A DNA stretch of 64,000 bases from Antilocapra americana (taxonomy: Eukaryota; Chordata; Mammalia; Artiodactyla; Antilocapridae). The translations under genes and the position numbers were made by a program. The DNA is taken from positions 12,760,490 to 12,824,489 of the forward strand of contig ML661885.1 in NCBI GenBank assembly GCA_007570785.1, read 5' to 3'. Positions 10,807 to 24,708 of this stretch are shown here, in pieces (the stretch's first letter is position 1; each line of letters starts with the position of its first letter). The notes beneath the pieces are model-generated. The model was not told where the DNA came from. It did not search any database and worked only from the letters and a program-made list of their open reading frames with translations.

Positions 10807-12958
10807 TCATCTGAAGAAGCCACATGGAAAACTTGGGGGAAAATATCTTTAAAAAGTCAGAATTGAAACAAGTATTAGTGATTCACTCTAAAAAAATATA
10901 TAACCTGAAAGATAACCCATGGAGTATTTTTACATTTATGCATAGAGAATATTTGAACATTGCCCATGTTTGGATGCCCTGACATGTAACAAGTAAGAGT
11001 TTAAAAGTTGTTCTCAAGTTTGGTCAAGTATGAGGAGAGCTGCTTTTACAGAAGCAGTATTATTTAAGGTATCAGTACCTTCAACTAAAAGGGAACTGGA
11101 TACTTTATGCAGGTTTTATAATTAATTCCACTGCTCCAAAATGAGTGCAGTCGCTCACCCAGATACCTATCAATTTTTCAGCGGACTGATGTCAAAGACG
11201 AGTCTAATTACCTCCACAACAAATTTTAACACTCAAGTGGGAATATATCCACAATTTCCACCTTTTCCTGCATTGAGGATTTCAGGTGAAGCGACGGTCC
11301 AACCCAGCAGTGCTGGGACCCATGCCGAGAGTGAGCAGAGAAGTCACTGAGACGATGACAGGCAGTTTCTGGCCAAGCACTACAGATAAAATATTACAGG
11401 GAAAGTGATGTAGCATCTCAAAGGTTCTAGAAGGTAAAACCAGAGAATTATGCATCTGCACCCAACTAAAATTAGAAAAGCTGCCATCTGGCTCCGTGAA
11501 GCCAGCAGCACATTCTTATTCATTAGGAAGCATTCTGCTAACATAAAAACACAAGGCCCTTCCTGTGCTCTCCAAATGTGTTTATCTTTTCAACATTAAT
11601 GCACTATATATCATCGGGCTGCTGAAATCTCCAGCCGTGCATATTAAAAACGCACAGCTGCACTTTCTTTGGGAGTGGGAGGAACTTCAGCTCCAAGTCA
11701 CCTCCCTCTCTTTCTGACTCGGAGTTTGGTGTTACTACATTATGGTTTCCCCTCGGCATGAAGAAATGGCAAGGTGAACCCATCTGAAGGCTACCTCTAC
11801 CAGCCCCCAGCAAGGCTCCCTGGCTCTCTTGCTTCAAGAGAAAGCAACAAGCTTGGTTTCATTTCCATCAATGGGAAGGCGTGACTGCTGACACAGAAAC
11901 AACCATCACGCCGTAAGTTTGAAATATACAGGTCCTACCTTGAAAACGAATGTACCACACGGATCAGGAAGAGAAAATGGTAGCCAGAAAAGATTCTGGG
12001 TATAACTGACTAGAAAACACTTTTGCTTGCAAGAACTATCACTGAATCTGCTATCACCAATGTACCATTTTATTTAGCACCCCACTTCAATATTACCTAT
12101 CAATATTGAATGTATTGATAGGTAAAATTGACAGTGGATAACCTTTCATAGTACACCATGCATGTATAGAACCATTTGTCCAGAATCTTTCTTTTATATA
12201 ATCTATATATGTCTACGAGGTAGGACCTTAAATTTAAAGACAGATCCTGGAAGGTGAAGAACAAAAAAAAATCAGACCCAAAGTCAACCACATCGACAGA
12301 GAAAAGAAAATTGTTTAAATTTGTGGCAACACGGCTTCAGAAGCACTGCAGGTAGATCAACCCAAAGGCAACAAGTCACTAAACCCAGGCTGTCAGGATC
12401 CACTCATTCTCCGGTGTGAGAACGTTGGTCTCTGCCTGCATCTTCTCCAGCAATGGCGCCTTACGAGCTGAGGGCAAAATAAAATCCGAGAACGGCTTGG
12501 TTCCAGTTAAGTTTAACTCATTGGGCGCTGACAGCTAAGGCTTTAGGAGCTATCTGAATAAGGAATGGAGGAATCAGAATTTTCTTAGAAGGCTGAAAGG
12601 TGAGACTGAGACCACACAAAGGAAAAAAAATCAGTAGGTATGAAAGAAGTGAGAAGTGAGGCGAAGTTTGAATTCGGCACTCATTCAGGATATTTAATGG
12701 CAGTCTCTCAAAGGACAAAACTATTAAAAAAAAACTTTCACTTTTCTCAAACACATATGTTAACTCAAGCAATGCCAACAAAATGATACCACAGGAGCAT
12801 TCAAAGCTTCTCATAAATGGGTTAAAATACAGAAATTACATGACAAGTTGTTTCTAAAATCCTTAGGAGAACTTTAGCCTAAGTAGTAGAAATATCCTAT
12901 CTTGCAAATCACTATTCTGTTAATTAGCACAGAATAACTCATCCAATTGTCCTGCCTT

Positions 12959-13158
12959 GAATGCGTGTGTGCTCAGTCACTTCAGTCGTGTCCAACTCTT
13001 TGCAATTCCAGGGACTGTTCTCCAGGCAAGAATACTGGAGTGAGTTGCCATGCTCTCCTCCAGGGGATCTTCCCAACCCAGGGATCGAAACTATGTCTCT
13101 TACGTCTCCTTGTATTGCAGGCAGGTTCTTTACCCACTAAGCCACCTGGGAAGCCCCA
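12959..13158 (-). repeat. Bov-tA SINE with near-perfect target-site duplication
   Basis: The plus strand reads CTCAGTCACTTCAGTCGTG to CCACCTGGGAAGCCCC, the inverse of Bov-tA with its tRNA-like head at the right. GTCCTGCCTT (12949-12958) and GTCCTACCTT (13159-13168) flank it. Confidence 0.92.
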
Positions 13159-16051
13159 GTCCTACCTTACACCCTGGCAATATTTATTACCTCTCTCCCC
13201 AGTGGCATGATCCTGGTTTGAAGGTTTCAGGCACTTTCTGACTCTTCCATCAGCACCAGATGCCCTTCCACCTGTTTTCTTTGAAGACCAATCATTGTTC
13301 TGGAAGCTCACAACAATCAAGCTAACCCCTTCCTCTGCTCCTGCAAGGCCTGGTGCCTGCCAGCCCCTGACCCGGGGCCTGTGAGATGACTGATGAGTTC
13401 CCACAGCTGCCCCTTTTGCAGGGTTGCTGGCTGCTTGGCTACAGAAGTCTTTTTACTCCCTGGCTGGCACACGGTGGGTGCGCAATCGTGTGTTAGCACT
13501 GAACAGTTTTACTGCTGGAGCTGAAATTCAGGATATGCAGAATCTAAAACTCACAAGTACCTCTTCAGAAAGAGCTGTTCTGAAGGGCTTCGCCGCGTAC
13601 TTAACATAGCAGGGGTCTAAGGCTCTGATTTTTTGTAGTCCAAGTATGAAGCAGAATAGGAAGAGACAGAAGTGAGACTGTGGTGTTAAGGGCATCAGGA
13701 CTATCCTGGTGGGGAGTGGGGCAGCATTAGGTGGGGTGCTTTATATTTCTTTCCAGACTCCAGGGATTTTATTAACAAAAACAACAATAGAGTGTCTTCT
13801 CACTGACCAAAACACCATCTCTTTCTACACTTCAGAGATGAAGAAAACTAAACAGACCAACTTTATCCATCTAGGTCATCTATCATTTAGGAAGTTGCAA
13901 ATTGCTCCATAAAAAAAGGGTAGCTTAGGTATCATAGGAGTTTTTAATCTGACTCAGGGACTTTCCTAGCCATGCTTAGCTCTTAAGAAATTATGAGGCA
14001 AGCCAGGGAGATGTCTACAAATCACCCATTTGCTGGGGACCCAGGATGGAAGAATGCTTCATTAGATTTCTAGGTCTTCCCAAACAGTGGGCTGGGAGAA
14101 GCCCTGGCCTCTGAGGAGAAGGTCCCTGTCTGACCTCCAAGAGTCACCTGCAAAGTGAAGCTGGGCAGGAGGGCTGACATCCCTGGAGAGGCCGGCAAGG
14201 ATCTCGTCTTACTCAACTTTGGACACTCAGTGACTAACATGAAACTCACCACCTCAATGGTGTCCAGTAAAAGCACAGGGTAGAAAGGGGGGGTGTGTGG
14301 GGAGAGGCTAGGAGACAAAGAAGGATTGGTTTCTTGACGTCCCCTTACCCTTCTCACCAATTCCATCACAAGTCCCCACTTCGTTCAGGGTTCACAGGGC
14401 TCCGATCACAAGACTCCCCTTCCCTTAGCAGTGGATGTTCAGAGGAATGACTCTTGTGAGACTGAACACCCACCGAGGACTAGACCTTGCTTTTTCCTGG
14501 GGCCATTCTTCTGTGCCCACCCCTGTGTTCCCACTCGCCTGTCACTGACATGCCTCCTGCTCTGATTCACTTTGGGTTCTGCCTGTCAGACCAGCTAGCC
14601 TGCTCTCTCCTCACGACTCTCTCCCTTCTGGATATTTTTTCCTTCCAGTTTTTCTCTGCAGACATATGACCTGATGCCTGTCTCCTGAAGAGACTGGTAC
14701 AGTGAGTCGTGCAGACCCGCCTCTTCTTTGCCCAATGAGACCCCAATAATCTCACAGGGTGGCACCCACTTCTGGAGGGGGAGGGTCTGTTCTGCCTGCC
14801 ACCCCTGGAACCCCGGGCACTCACTTGTGCCTTAGCTTGAATAGTCACGGGGGAACCTTTTGAGCAAGCTTTTTAAATAGCAGGTGTTCCCAATTTCAAG
14901 CACCTAATGCAGGAAGTTGATAATAGAACATAGAATCATCCAATTTAGAGTCCTGAAACATTAAATTATGTTAAATCATATCACCCTAGTAGAGAAAGCA
15001 CAGAATTGATAACAATTTGGGAACCTTGCATAAATACATGGAGTAGCATGGCTCTGGTTAATCATGGAAGGCAGGCTAGAGGAGGGCATACTAGCAAGGG
15101 GTCGAGGCAATCGGATTTCAAAGTGACTGCAATGTGAGGGCAGCGACCCTGGTGAGAGGTCTCCATGGTCAGGGACCAGAGAGGGTCAGGGCCCCCAGCA
15201 TGTACTCCCTGGGTCATAGGGCACATACAGGGTCCGTTGTCAGAGGTGGACTCCAGAAAATCATACTGTCTGCAACCACCAAAATCTCCTGTGGACGAAA
15301 AATCTCTAAAAACTGAAGTTTCATTTAGATCAATTCGGCAGATTAATGATTAAGACATAAACAAATCCCAGGTAATCCCTATGTGAATGTTTAGGGAGGG
15401 GAAGAAACAACTATTAAGATAGCAGATCTAGTCAAGTTTATTTCAGGCACTTCGAACAATTACTACAAGCAAAGTGTATCCTTTCTGGTGACCTTGAAGC
15501 CATCATTCTTGGTTGTTTCTTGTTAGCCCACAAAAATAGAACTTTTGTGGGAGAAACTATAGCAAGTATCATTTTTATATCATACAGAAACAGAAGTTTA
15601 ATCTACTCTATTCAAATGTTTGAAACAGCATTTTGATTTAAACTCATATTTTGACATACTAAAGTGTCGGTACCCCTTGTCCCCCAACTAATATTCAAGA
15701 GGTCCTGGACTTTATGAACTTGGGCTCTGGGGAGAGAGCATAGTGATTAGTGATTAGTGCTGACCATGCAGAGCGACAGACAGAGTTGTTGTTCTGAATG
15801 ATTCGTCTTCTGCATGAAGAGCTGTCACCTTAGGGTGGCATCTTAACTGCCCAGACCAAATGTGAAACAAAGCTGGGTAAAAGAAAGGATCTGACTTGTC
15901 TTGAAGGCCAAATATATGCCACTACAGAATTTTTTACAGCAAGGTTTGCCCACACAACAAAGAGAAACTGGATTTGTATTTGCAGATTTCCAACACACAT
16001 ATGCAAAACTTTGATTGTGGAGAACGATCATTGTATCTTCAGTAAGAGACT

Positions 16052-16263
16052 GAAAGTAAAAGTGCTAGTTGCTCAGTCGTGTCCAACTCTTTGCGACCCC
16101 ATGGACTGTAGCCCTCCAGGTTCCTGTCCATGGGATTCTCCAGGCAAAACTACTAGAGTAGGTTGCCATTCCTTTCTCCAGGGAATCTTTTGAATCCAGG
16201 GACTGAACCCTGGTATCTTGCATTGCAGGCAGACTCTTGACCATCTGAGCCACCAGGGAAGCC
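16052..16263 (-). repeat. Bov-tA SINE with 12-bp target-site duplication
   Basis: A nearly full inverted Bov-tA, from AAAGTAAAAGTGCTAG to GAGCCACCAGGGAAGCC. CAGTAAGAGACT occurs exactly at 16040-16051 and 16264-16275. Confidence 0.95.
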
Positions 16264-16967
16264 CAGTAAGAGACTAGGTGAAAAGAAAAGGACTGGGAAG
16301 AATTTGGGAAGTAATTCCAAAGTAGATCTTCCTAATTTTCCAAAATAGGAGGTTTCCTCATCATTATCACAGTATCCTAAGTTCAAAAGACATCCTAGAA
16401 AACCAACATTCACTGTTTCATAATGACAATAGCAAAAGATTTAAATTTGTCTTTAAAGTGACCCTTTAAATACTATGCGGCATAAAATCTCTCCAATTTA
16501 AGCAAGAGTGTCAACCAGCCTTCCACAACTATTTATAGCAGCAGGCAATTAAAGAGAAGACAGAGGTCAGCTTCACGCAGAAACTCATAGGCCTCACCAG
16601 GCAGCAGGTGTACAGTGAGGGACTTAGAAACTGTGGTACCTGCACATCTGAAAGCCCAGCAAAAGTGTAGATAAGAGGTGACCACAGTTTGCACGATGAG
16701 GTTAAAGTGAAATGAACCAAGGCCGACATTTAGAGATCCTCAGATTTAGTATCCTGACTACCTTTCCCACAATGAAATTCTCTCCTTTCTTTGTGTATGG
16801 TCCTATGATTCTCCAGTAAATTTTGTATGCTACAGAAAAAAATTTTGTGATGCTGCTGGTAACTGAGCAATTCTCTTGGAATATGTTATGTCTTCTCAAA
16901 TACAAAGACTATTTAAAACAGTCAAATCCACTTGCAAGAAATTTTAAAAGGCATCTGAAGTCTGACA

Positions 16968-17102
16968 GGGAATTCTTTGGCGGTCCAATGGTTAAGACTT
17001 GGCACTTTCACTGCGGTGGGCCCAGGTTTGATCCTTGGTCAGGGAACTAAGACCCTGCAAGCCATATGTGATGTGGTGCCCCACCCCTCAAAACCCCCCC
17101 CA
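16968..17102 (+). repeat. CHR-type SINE
   Basis: GGCGGTCCAATGGTTAAGAC and TTGGTCAGGGAACTAAGACC identify it. AAGTCTGACA (16958-16967) and AAGTTTGACA (17103-17112) are its probable duplicated target. Confidence 0.88.
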
Positions 17103-18029
17103 AAGTTTGACAATTTTGTTCTCTAACAAAACTTATGGAAAAGTTTGAGCTACAACTGAAAGATAAACACATAGCGAGTGCCATGGCTATTCCCATGGGA
17201 AAAAAAAATCCTGGGGAGGTTAATCACAACCGTCTGTACAGGCCATGGCATATATAAAAATTAACTAATTATAAATACGAAGAAGACATAATAGGAATTA
17301 ACTTACTCCCTATTAAATTTACTGGTTTAAATTAGCTTCAAATTAATTTTTGTTTTACATGTATTAGCTGTGAGAAAGAACTTTTCCTTACCACCCTACA
17401 ACCCTTCAAATGATGAAATTAAACTTTCATTAGATGTACTCTTCCTATTTTCACTTTTAATTACCCTGCTTACACTTTCAAATACTGCATGATTTAGTAT
17501 GATACTGTCATCAAGACTTCAGTAAAGTTCTACCCAATGGCATTTGGAAATAGGTTTTACTGTCAACAAAGATGAACAGTTTGAATTCCAAAAATTTGTT
17601 TTTGGAAACCTTCCTTGTCAGGTGACGGCTAACAGTTAGGCAGAGAGAGTGGCTGGTAATGACACACGTGACAACTGGGCAGGTCCAGTGTTAAGAACTG
17701 CAGCAAGAGCAGACCTAGCCTTTCTTCTGTAGACTGAAAGCCTGGACCAGAAGGTGAGCTGTTCTCGTGTCAACTGTAATTCACCTGCCTCTGAACTGGC
17801 AGAGGCAATATACTGTCTTTGATGTGAGTTTTCAAAAAAAACCATTTTAACAGCATCAATGGATAGTGGGTTTCCCAGAGACTCGAATGGTGGTAGTTAT
17901 TAGGGCTGTATTGCCAAGGAAAATATTTGGCTGCATGTGGGGTTTCCTGAGAACAAGTTAGTACATGACCTCAATCCCAGCGTATCATAATGCTGTGAGG
18001 CGGTGCTGATTCAGCAAAGCAATCCATAA

Positions 18030-18145
18030 TCGCTTGCAAAATGCCCCTGCCTCCCAGGGATGTTATGAGGCTTAATAAGATAATGTATGTGAAGCATTCT
18101 GAGCGCCACAGAAGAAAGGCGCTAAGTAATAATATTATTCTGCAT
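18030..18145 (+). repeat. MIR SINE remnant
   Basis: CCTCCCAGGGATGTTATGAG, TAATAAGATAATGTATGTGA and GCGCTAAGTAATAATATTAT follow the 3' half of MIR. Confidence 0.65.
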
Positions 18146-19009
18146 TTATAATTACAAGCAGTCTTACAAAGGCAAGAATCCAGTAACCTGTTTACAAATT
18201 ACAAATAAAGACGTTAAATAACAGAATATAAAGGACTGTATAACAGAGAAAAATGTGAAATCAGGTGTCTAAGAAAGGGAATGGACAGACTTCATCAGGC
18301 TAAGTCAAGTGAAAAGGAATAGGAATAGACAAGTTAGTACTTAAAGAAAATTACACCCCTTTGTGATAAAATAGAAATTAAATCAGAAACTTACAAGAAT
18401 GTATTTTATTGAAGTTATCTTGAGACATGGCTTGTTAATGAATTAAATTTAGTATCATTTCTGTAGCTTTTCTACCAATAAATTTAAATTAAAAAAAATC
18501 AATGTCAGTATTAAGAGTAATAAAATCTCTTCAGTTATCTATGGTAACACCAAAACATAAATTTTCACTCTCACTGGGAGAAAACATGAATACTCTACCA
18601 AATGTAAATTTCCTTCTTTTTTAAATATTAAAATAAGATGCCTTCCCCGCCCCCCAGCCCCCACCCCAACAGCATTAGTCTCTTAGAATGAAAACATTTG
18701 TTTTCTGTCTTTCTGGACCAGCCCAAGCGAGGGAACATGACACATGAAAATCCACTTTGATGAGGGTATTTCTATAACAGCAGGCCAGGCACTGCTGGGA
18801 CCTTGGGTGTTACCACCTTTACTGAATAGGACTGAGGCCTTCTTGATCCTGGATCCCAGTTGTCATTTACTCCAAGTAATCTTCCTGGAATCTCAGGGGA
18901 GTCAATTTTTGTTTTTACACTCTGCTCCTCCAAAAGAAAGACGTAGTATCACTTACTATTCCATATGGAAATCATCTGACTTGATGTGGACTGGCTCATA
19001 ATTCTCCTG

Positions 19010-19110
19010 AGGCTGTGGAGTCCTTGAGCTGGGGGCTGTATTTTACATTTTTGCATCCCCATCACTTTGCACAGTCTGTGCTAACCCATGCAGACACCCA
19101 GGAAGAGTTT
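19010..19110 (+). repeat. L2/MIR-like remnant
   Basis: GTCCTTGAGCTGGGGGCTGT, TTGCATCCCCATCACTTTGC and ACAGTCTGTGCTAA resemble the 3' end of L2/MIR elements. Weak and old. Confidence 0.4.
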
Positions 19111-20446
19111 ACCTGATTCATGCTCTGGAGAAAGCAATGCAAAGAGAGCTCAGGTGGTCTGGGCAGGTTTGAGGGATCAGCTCCAAGCACACAGATGGTT
19201 GAAGGCATTTTAGTTTTTAATTTTTCTTTGTAATTTTGTTATCAAGAAAGCGGTATTTCATGTTTTTCAGGGAAACATCAACACAGTATTAGACGGTGAG
19301 GATGCAAAGATAAAAAAGACAAGCCTTGTGCCATTGTGCATGCTTAAGGCACTGCCATGGTGTAGCCGAGTGCTGAAATGGGGTGACCAGATTGTCTCTT
19401 TAAAGTGTTGTAGATTTAGGCAATAAAAGAAAAATGAAATTTATAAATTTGTCAGTATGAGGAGGTTTTCTTATTTACTTAGCTAGAAGACTAAGCTTAT
19501 TTTGGAGAGTAAAGTTTAGGATACAGCATTGATCCAGATGCTGAACGAAGAGAAACTAATTATTGAAGATGTTACTGAGAATGCCTTCATCACAGACTGA
19601 GCATGGCAAGAGCTGATATACTTAACTCAAAATAAACATTCATCAACATACCAGGAACAATGTGCACACCTCAGGACGCTAACAGGGCCTAATTAGTTCT
19701 CTGAAGTGTAGCAACCCAAAACAATTTTTGAAAATAAAAATGTGAAGGTTAATAATCTTTTACATTATCCCCCAGGATAAACCCAATTGCCAAGGAAATT
19801 ACACTTACAGGTCTCAAAAATACAAGCTGAGAGCATACGCTTCAGGAATAAAAATAAAGCTTTCAAAATTTCCAAGTAAACTTACTGGGTGAACTTAAGA
19901 GAAAAACCTACAATCACCTGATTACAAAGTGAAGTCCATCTGTAAGATGGGTTATGTATCTGTCCTTTTTAAGAAAAGCACGAATCACTGAGTTAGAAGT
20001 GTAGCTAAAACACACGAATGTCTGGATCTTTCCTGTTACTAACCCTAATATGAAAACCAGGAGCTCGATCTGAAAAACCTCAATTCCCAAAGAAGAGGAT
20101 TAAGTATAGTACATGGAAAGAACCAAAGGGGCTCCTCAGATCAGTATATGAAAGAGAAGCAATGTTAAAGAAATTAGCATAATCAACTTATGTATATAGT
20201 ATTGTGACTCCACACAAGAATATATAAGATCAGGTCTTTATAGATCCTGACATTGGATTCATAATCTTTCAGGTTCATGATGACCACCTCCCCCATCCCT
20301 ACTCTGAGGGTCAAATTGAAAAAAAAAATTAACTGCTCATAATTTGTAATTTTTTAAAAATATGAAAACAGCTTCATTGTGTCTTGCAGACAACAAATGC
20401 GCAGTGGGTGTAACCTTACAGTTCTAAGTGACTACAGTATTGAGAG

Positions 20447-20682
20447 GGGCTTTCCAGGTGGCTCCCTTGTGGTTTCCTACGTGACTCACCAGGTAAAGAA
20501 TCCGCCTGTAATACGGGAGACCTGGGTTTGATCCCTGGGCTGGGAAGATCCCCTGGAGAAGAAAACAGCAACACATTCCAGTATTTTTGCTTGGGAAATC
20601 CCAGAAACAGAGAAGCCAGGCAGGCTACAGTCCATGGGGTTGCAAAGAGTCAGGACATGGCTTAGAGACTAAACAACAACAA
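20447..20682 (+). repeat. Bov-tA SINE with enlarged head
   Basis: Bov-tA phrases run from GGGCTTTCCAGGTGGCTC to AGTCAGGACATGGC and a CAA-rich tail. The head has about 20 extra bases between the two GTGGCTC/GTGACTC-like parts, so it is longer than a usual copy. Confidence 0.88.
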
Positions 20683-21720
20683 CTGTTTTGAGAAGATGGT
20701 TATCGAATGTAAAACTGTTATGGCTTTGAAGCCATGAAGTAGAGACTAAAACTGCAGCTGTCTACATGTTCAGCTGGGTAATGTCAATCTATCAATAATA
20801 CTTCAGTACTCACCTCTGCAAGTGCACAGGGGGCTTCACTCCCACTTCTTAGCACCTCCATTTAGAATATTTCCTCTGAAATACTGACGAGCCATACTTC
20901 AATTCTTCATGTAACTTAAGATTCACTATTTATCTATGTGGTCTCTGTCTCGTTAAATAGAATTTAAGAGAAGGGAAAGAAGAGAGAAGAACAGACAGAT
21001 TCAAGTGGGATGGTATGGAAGTTCAGGGGACCCACAAGTACCTCCTGTGAGATTGAAAGAGATAAATTCAGGATTTTTCTAAAGACAAGATGAAATTAGG
21101 AAGAGAGACAAAGCTTGAAATAGAGCTTCATGTATATTTCAGAGAACATCTGGAGCACAATTTATTATGAGTTTTAAAGACTTCCTGAAAGTTTGTGACT
21201 TTTCCTTTGCTATTTTCACTTTGTTTCGCTAGCTAAATAATTCCAGAACTGAACATTTGCTTCAAAGACAAGAACCGCCCATTAAGACCTGAATTTTGTG
21301 CTGCAGTAGATCAAGGGAGAAGGAAGAAAAAAATCCCAGGAGAAACAAAAAGAGTGGTAGTGGTTAAAAGAAGACAATGGAATGGGAAGCAGGTGAAAAG
21401 AAGGACAGAAAGATAACCTTGGCCCAGAGCCTCTGGGTTACTCTGCCAGCCCAGCGTAAGCTCCTGGCTTTCAGGCTTACACACCCTCAGGTTACCCTCC
21501 CCATCACCATGGTCTTGCTCTTCTGGAACTCTCTCCTCTCACAGGAGTCTTGGCATGTGGAAGCCTGGAGGGGGAGGAGTCCAGGAGACCCTACCAGGGC
21601 AGAAATGAAGGAAGGGGTAACCCTGCTCCAAGCCTCTGGAAATCCAGGGTCCTCCCAGGAAATACATGCATGTGTTGACTGATTTGCCACTATCGTACCC
21701 TTCAGTTTGTAAAATACACC

Positions 21721-21918
21721 GGGCTCCCCAGGTGGCACAGTGGTAAAAACTCTGCCTTCCCATGCAGGAGGCACAGAAGACATGGTTTTGACCCCCTGGA
21801 ATAGGAAATGGCAACCCACTCCAATATTCTTGCCTGGAAAATGTCATAAACTCCTCAGAGGAGCCTGGCAGGCCACAGTCCATGGGGTCGCAAAGAGTGG
21901 GACATGACTGAGCAACTG
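21721..21918 (+). repeat. Bov-tA SINE
   Basis: GGGCTCCCCAGGTGGCACAG through CATGGGGTCGCAAAGAGTG and ACATGACTGAGCAACTG. Its 3' end passes straight into a dinucleotide repeat. Confidence 0.93.
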
Positions 21919-21926
21919 TGCGCGCG

Positions 21927-21964
<38 letters not shown>
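21917..21964. repeat. (CG)7(CA)15 alternating purine-pyrimidine tract
   Basis: 48 nt alternate without a break between purine and pyrimidine: TGTG, then seven CG units (21921-21934), then fifteen CA units (21935-21964). Such sequence can adopt Z-DNA. It grew at the tail of a SINE. Confidence 0.97.
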
Positions 21965-21966
<2 letters not shown>

Positions 21967-23492
21967 GGTTCCCATCTTTTGGGATAAGAGGGGGTCATTT
22001 TTTTTATTAACAGTAATGTCCATAGAGTCTCACTGGACGGTTATTTATACTTGAAATGACATATAACAGAAAGAAAAGGTTACAATAAATTTAGTAATAC
22101 TTCTAGAAGAAACTACATCCCATTTATCATTACAACATCTGTATAGACTTCATCTACTGAAACATGGCTCTCTATATTAAGAACTATCCAAGTTAGAAGC
22201 AATAGGATATAATAGGCTTTATGGAACTGGTCTAGGAATCTCTTCACCAAAACTGTATTGTTTTGATGGAAAAGCATCCTCCATTCTAAGCAATTAACTT
22301 ACAAATAAACCTTGGGGTGGAGGATGGTTTTTAAAGCTGAAAATTCTGTCTTTCTTAAGAAACCATGACAAGAAGGAAAAAAGAAGGACTCATTCAATCA
22401 CAAGGTAAATACGTTCATACAATAAAAGACAAAAATTATTTCTTTCACTTCTGACAATTTTAGTTCTTTAACAATATTCCAAATAAAATATACTATATAT
22501 TATTTTTTCTCTAATCTAACATAAAGGATCTACAAATTAAAGATAGTCTATCAAAAGGAAAAAAGTTCTTAAGAGAAGGTGAACTTGACTTTGGGGGTGG
22601 TACAGAACACTCATGTCTATTCCAACAGGGTCTGCTTTTCTGTTTTCCCTTTCCTTTTTCTCCTTCTATCACTGTAATAAGACATATAAAAACTTTGAAT
22701 CTGACAAAATGGTGGAATGCATATACCTGTCTGATGTATATAGTCTTAAATAAAAAGGATCATCAGCCTACTGAGAAGTACTTCAGTTCTCAAGAAATAG
22801 AAGCTACAGATTCCCCCAGACAGCTCAGGAATTCTGCCCTGTCCCCCACCTGACTCTAATGGGAGTGAAAGGTATCTCAGTCATGAACTTAGGTGAAGCA
22901 CCACCACACTGAATGCAATATTATTTATTTCACTTCTCTTCCAAAGGAGAAGATGTCTTATTTCCAAGACTGACAGGCCCAAAAGGAATCTAAGTATTAC
23001 AGGCGATCATGGTTCTAACGTTCTTAAGAGCAGGATGCAAGTCCATTTTAATGAACAATTTTTGTCTTCTGGGTACAATTTTCTGTGTGACCATATTTGA
23101 AATGGGGCTTTCTTTTGCTCAAAATGACAGGAATGAGAAATATAAGGCAAAAGTACCCTTTCAAACAGCTCTGGCTATCTAAAATGCTATGTCTAAATAT
23201 CTGAAATCTAATAAATCCCATTTTCCAGCGGAAAGTTGGCACCACACATTCTTCCTTTTCAGAACCTAAGTTAAAACACCCCTATGTACTCTTGTATACA
23301 GCAAGGTTCCCATGTGAAACACAGCCCTCCTAGCCAGTTCCTTCACATTACTTCCGGTCAGTAATGAGGTGAGTATGGGGGTGGTCATATTTTACCACTG
23401 TCAGTAAAATCTGATTTGTTCCCAATATACTCCCTGAAATGGGAGTGGACAGCTGAACAGGTCAAAAGTGCTGTTCCTCTTAGAGATTTTTT

Positions 23493-23683
23493 GTTGTTTA
23501 CTTGCTGAGTCATGTCTGATTCTTTGTGACCCCATGGACGGTAGCCCACCAGGCTCCTCTGTCCATGGGATTCTCCAGGCAAGAATACTGGAGTGGGTTG
23601 CCATGCCCTCCTCCAGGGGATCTTCCGCACCCAGGGATTGAACTCGCATCTCCTGCAGTTCCTGCACTGGCAGGCAGATCTCT
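23493..23683 (-). repeat. Bov-tA SINE
   Basis: Inverted Bov-tA: GAGTCATGTCTGATTCTTTG, CCACCAGGCTCCTCTGTCC, GAATACTGGAGTGGGTTGCC and CTGGCAGGCAGATCTCT, truncated in the head. Confidence 0.92.
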
Positions 23684-24124
23684 AGAGGTTACACTGCACA
23701 AACAAGATAAACAGAGAAACAAGGAACATTCTCTCCACATAATAATTCCTCATCTGCTCACATAAGGGTACAAAACGAATGCTTAAAAAAAAAAAAGCTT
23801 GATATCCAATTTTCTGGCTAAATACCAAGAAGTCTTTTTTGACCTAGACAGCAATTTTCTATTTTCTTGGGATCTTTTATCAACTTTTTTTTTCCTGACA
23901 GGAAAAGCAGAGCTGCCTTGAATGTGTGTATCATCTTCTGAAATAGGAATCTGCAAAAAATATTCTTCCTAGGAGCTAAGTCCCAGTGTCTCAGTATATC
24001 TTAAATTCAGCAGATAACAAGCTTACCCAGTTCTCTCATAACAACGCCTTTCAAACGGCAGACGAAAGCAAGTAAACAGTGGGGCAACAAGTTTATTCAA
24101 TATCCACTGAGGATATTGGCTGTG

Positions 24125-24305
24125 AAGCTTGGTAGAGATCTGGATTTCAAGTCTAGTCGAAACACTTGCACTTAAACTCTAGGTTCTCCTTCTATAAAAT
24201 GGAGTTAATGATAAACCTACCCTACAGGGTGCTGCAGGGATGATGATGTGAGTAAATGACTGCCCAGCATAGTCAGCACCACACATGACATGTGTAAGCT
24301 CTCAT
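24125..24305 (+). repeat. MIR SINE remnant
   Basis: A diverged MIR: GATCTGGATTTCAAGTC, CTTCTATAAAATGGAGTTAA and CCTACAGGGTGCTGCAGGG in the correct order. Confidence 0.65.
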
Positions 24306-24443
24306 TTCACGAAGGACACTGGCCCTTTTGCTTCTGACGTAGTATAGATTATAAAGTTTGCTAGTATCTAGAGAAAGATCTGCTTTGTAGGGCCCGAAGC
24401 TGATACAATTAGAGAGAAGGGACTCTCTTTAAGAATACAAAAT

Positions 24444-24708
24444 CAGGGGACTTCCTTGGTGGCTCAGAGGATAGGAATCGGCCTGCCAATGCAGGAGACA
24501 AGGGTTTGATCCCTGGTCTGGGAAGATTCCACATGGCATGGAGCAAATGAGCCCGTGTGCCACAACTGCTGAAGTCTGCATGCCCTAGAGCCACGAGCCA
24601 CAACAAGAGAAGCCACCGGAGTGAGAAGCCTGTGTACTGCAACCAAGGGTAGCCCCCGAAAACCTGCACAGCAACGAAGACCCAGCACAGCCAAAAATAA
24701 AATAAAAT
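24444..24708 (+). repeat. Long CHR-2-type SINE with 13-bp target-site duplication
   Basis: The long artiodactyl form: tRNA-like head, then GAGCCACGAGCCACAACAAG, GAGAAGCC..., GACCCAGCACAGCC and an AAAATAAA tail. AAGAATACAAAAT is exactly repeated at 24431-24443 and 24709-24721. Confidence 0.95.

Noticed and set aside
21539..21961. 140-residue minus-strand frame with Cys-Val repeats
   Set aside because: The repeats are the CA/CG dinucleotide tract, and the rest is Bov-tA read backwards.
24444..24708. tRNA gene
   Set aside because: The B-box-like GGTTTGATCCC is part of a tRNA-derived SINE head; no cloverleaf with intact anticodon arm is present. The same applies to the other SINEs.
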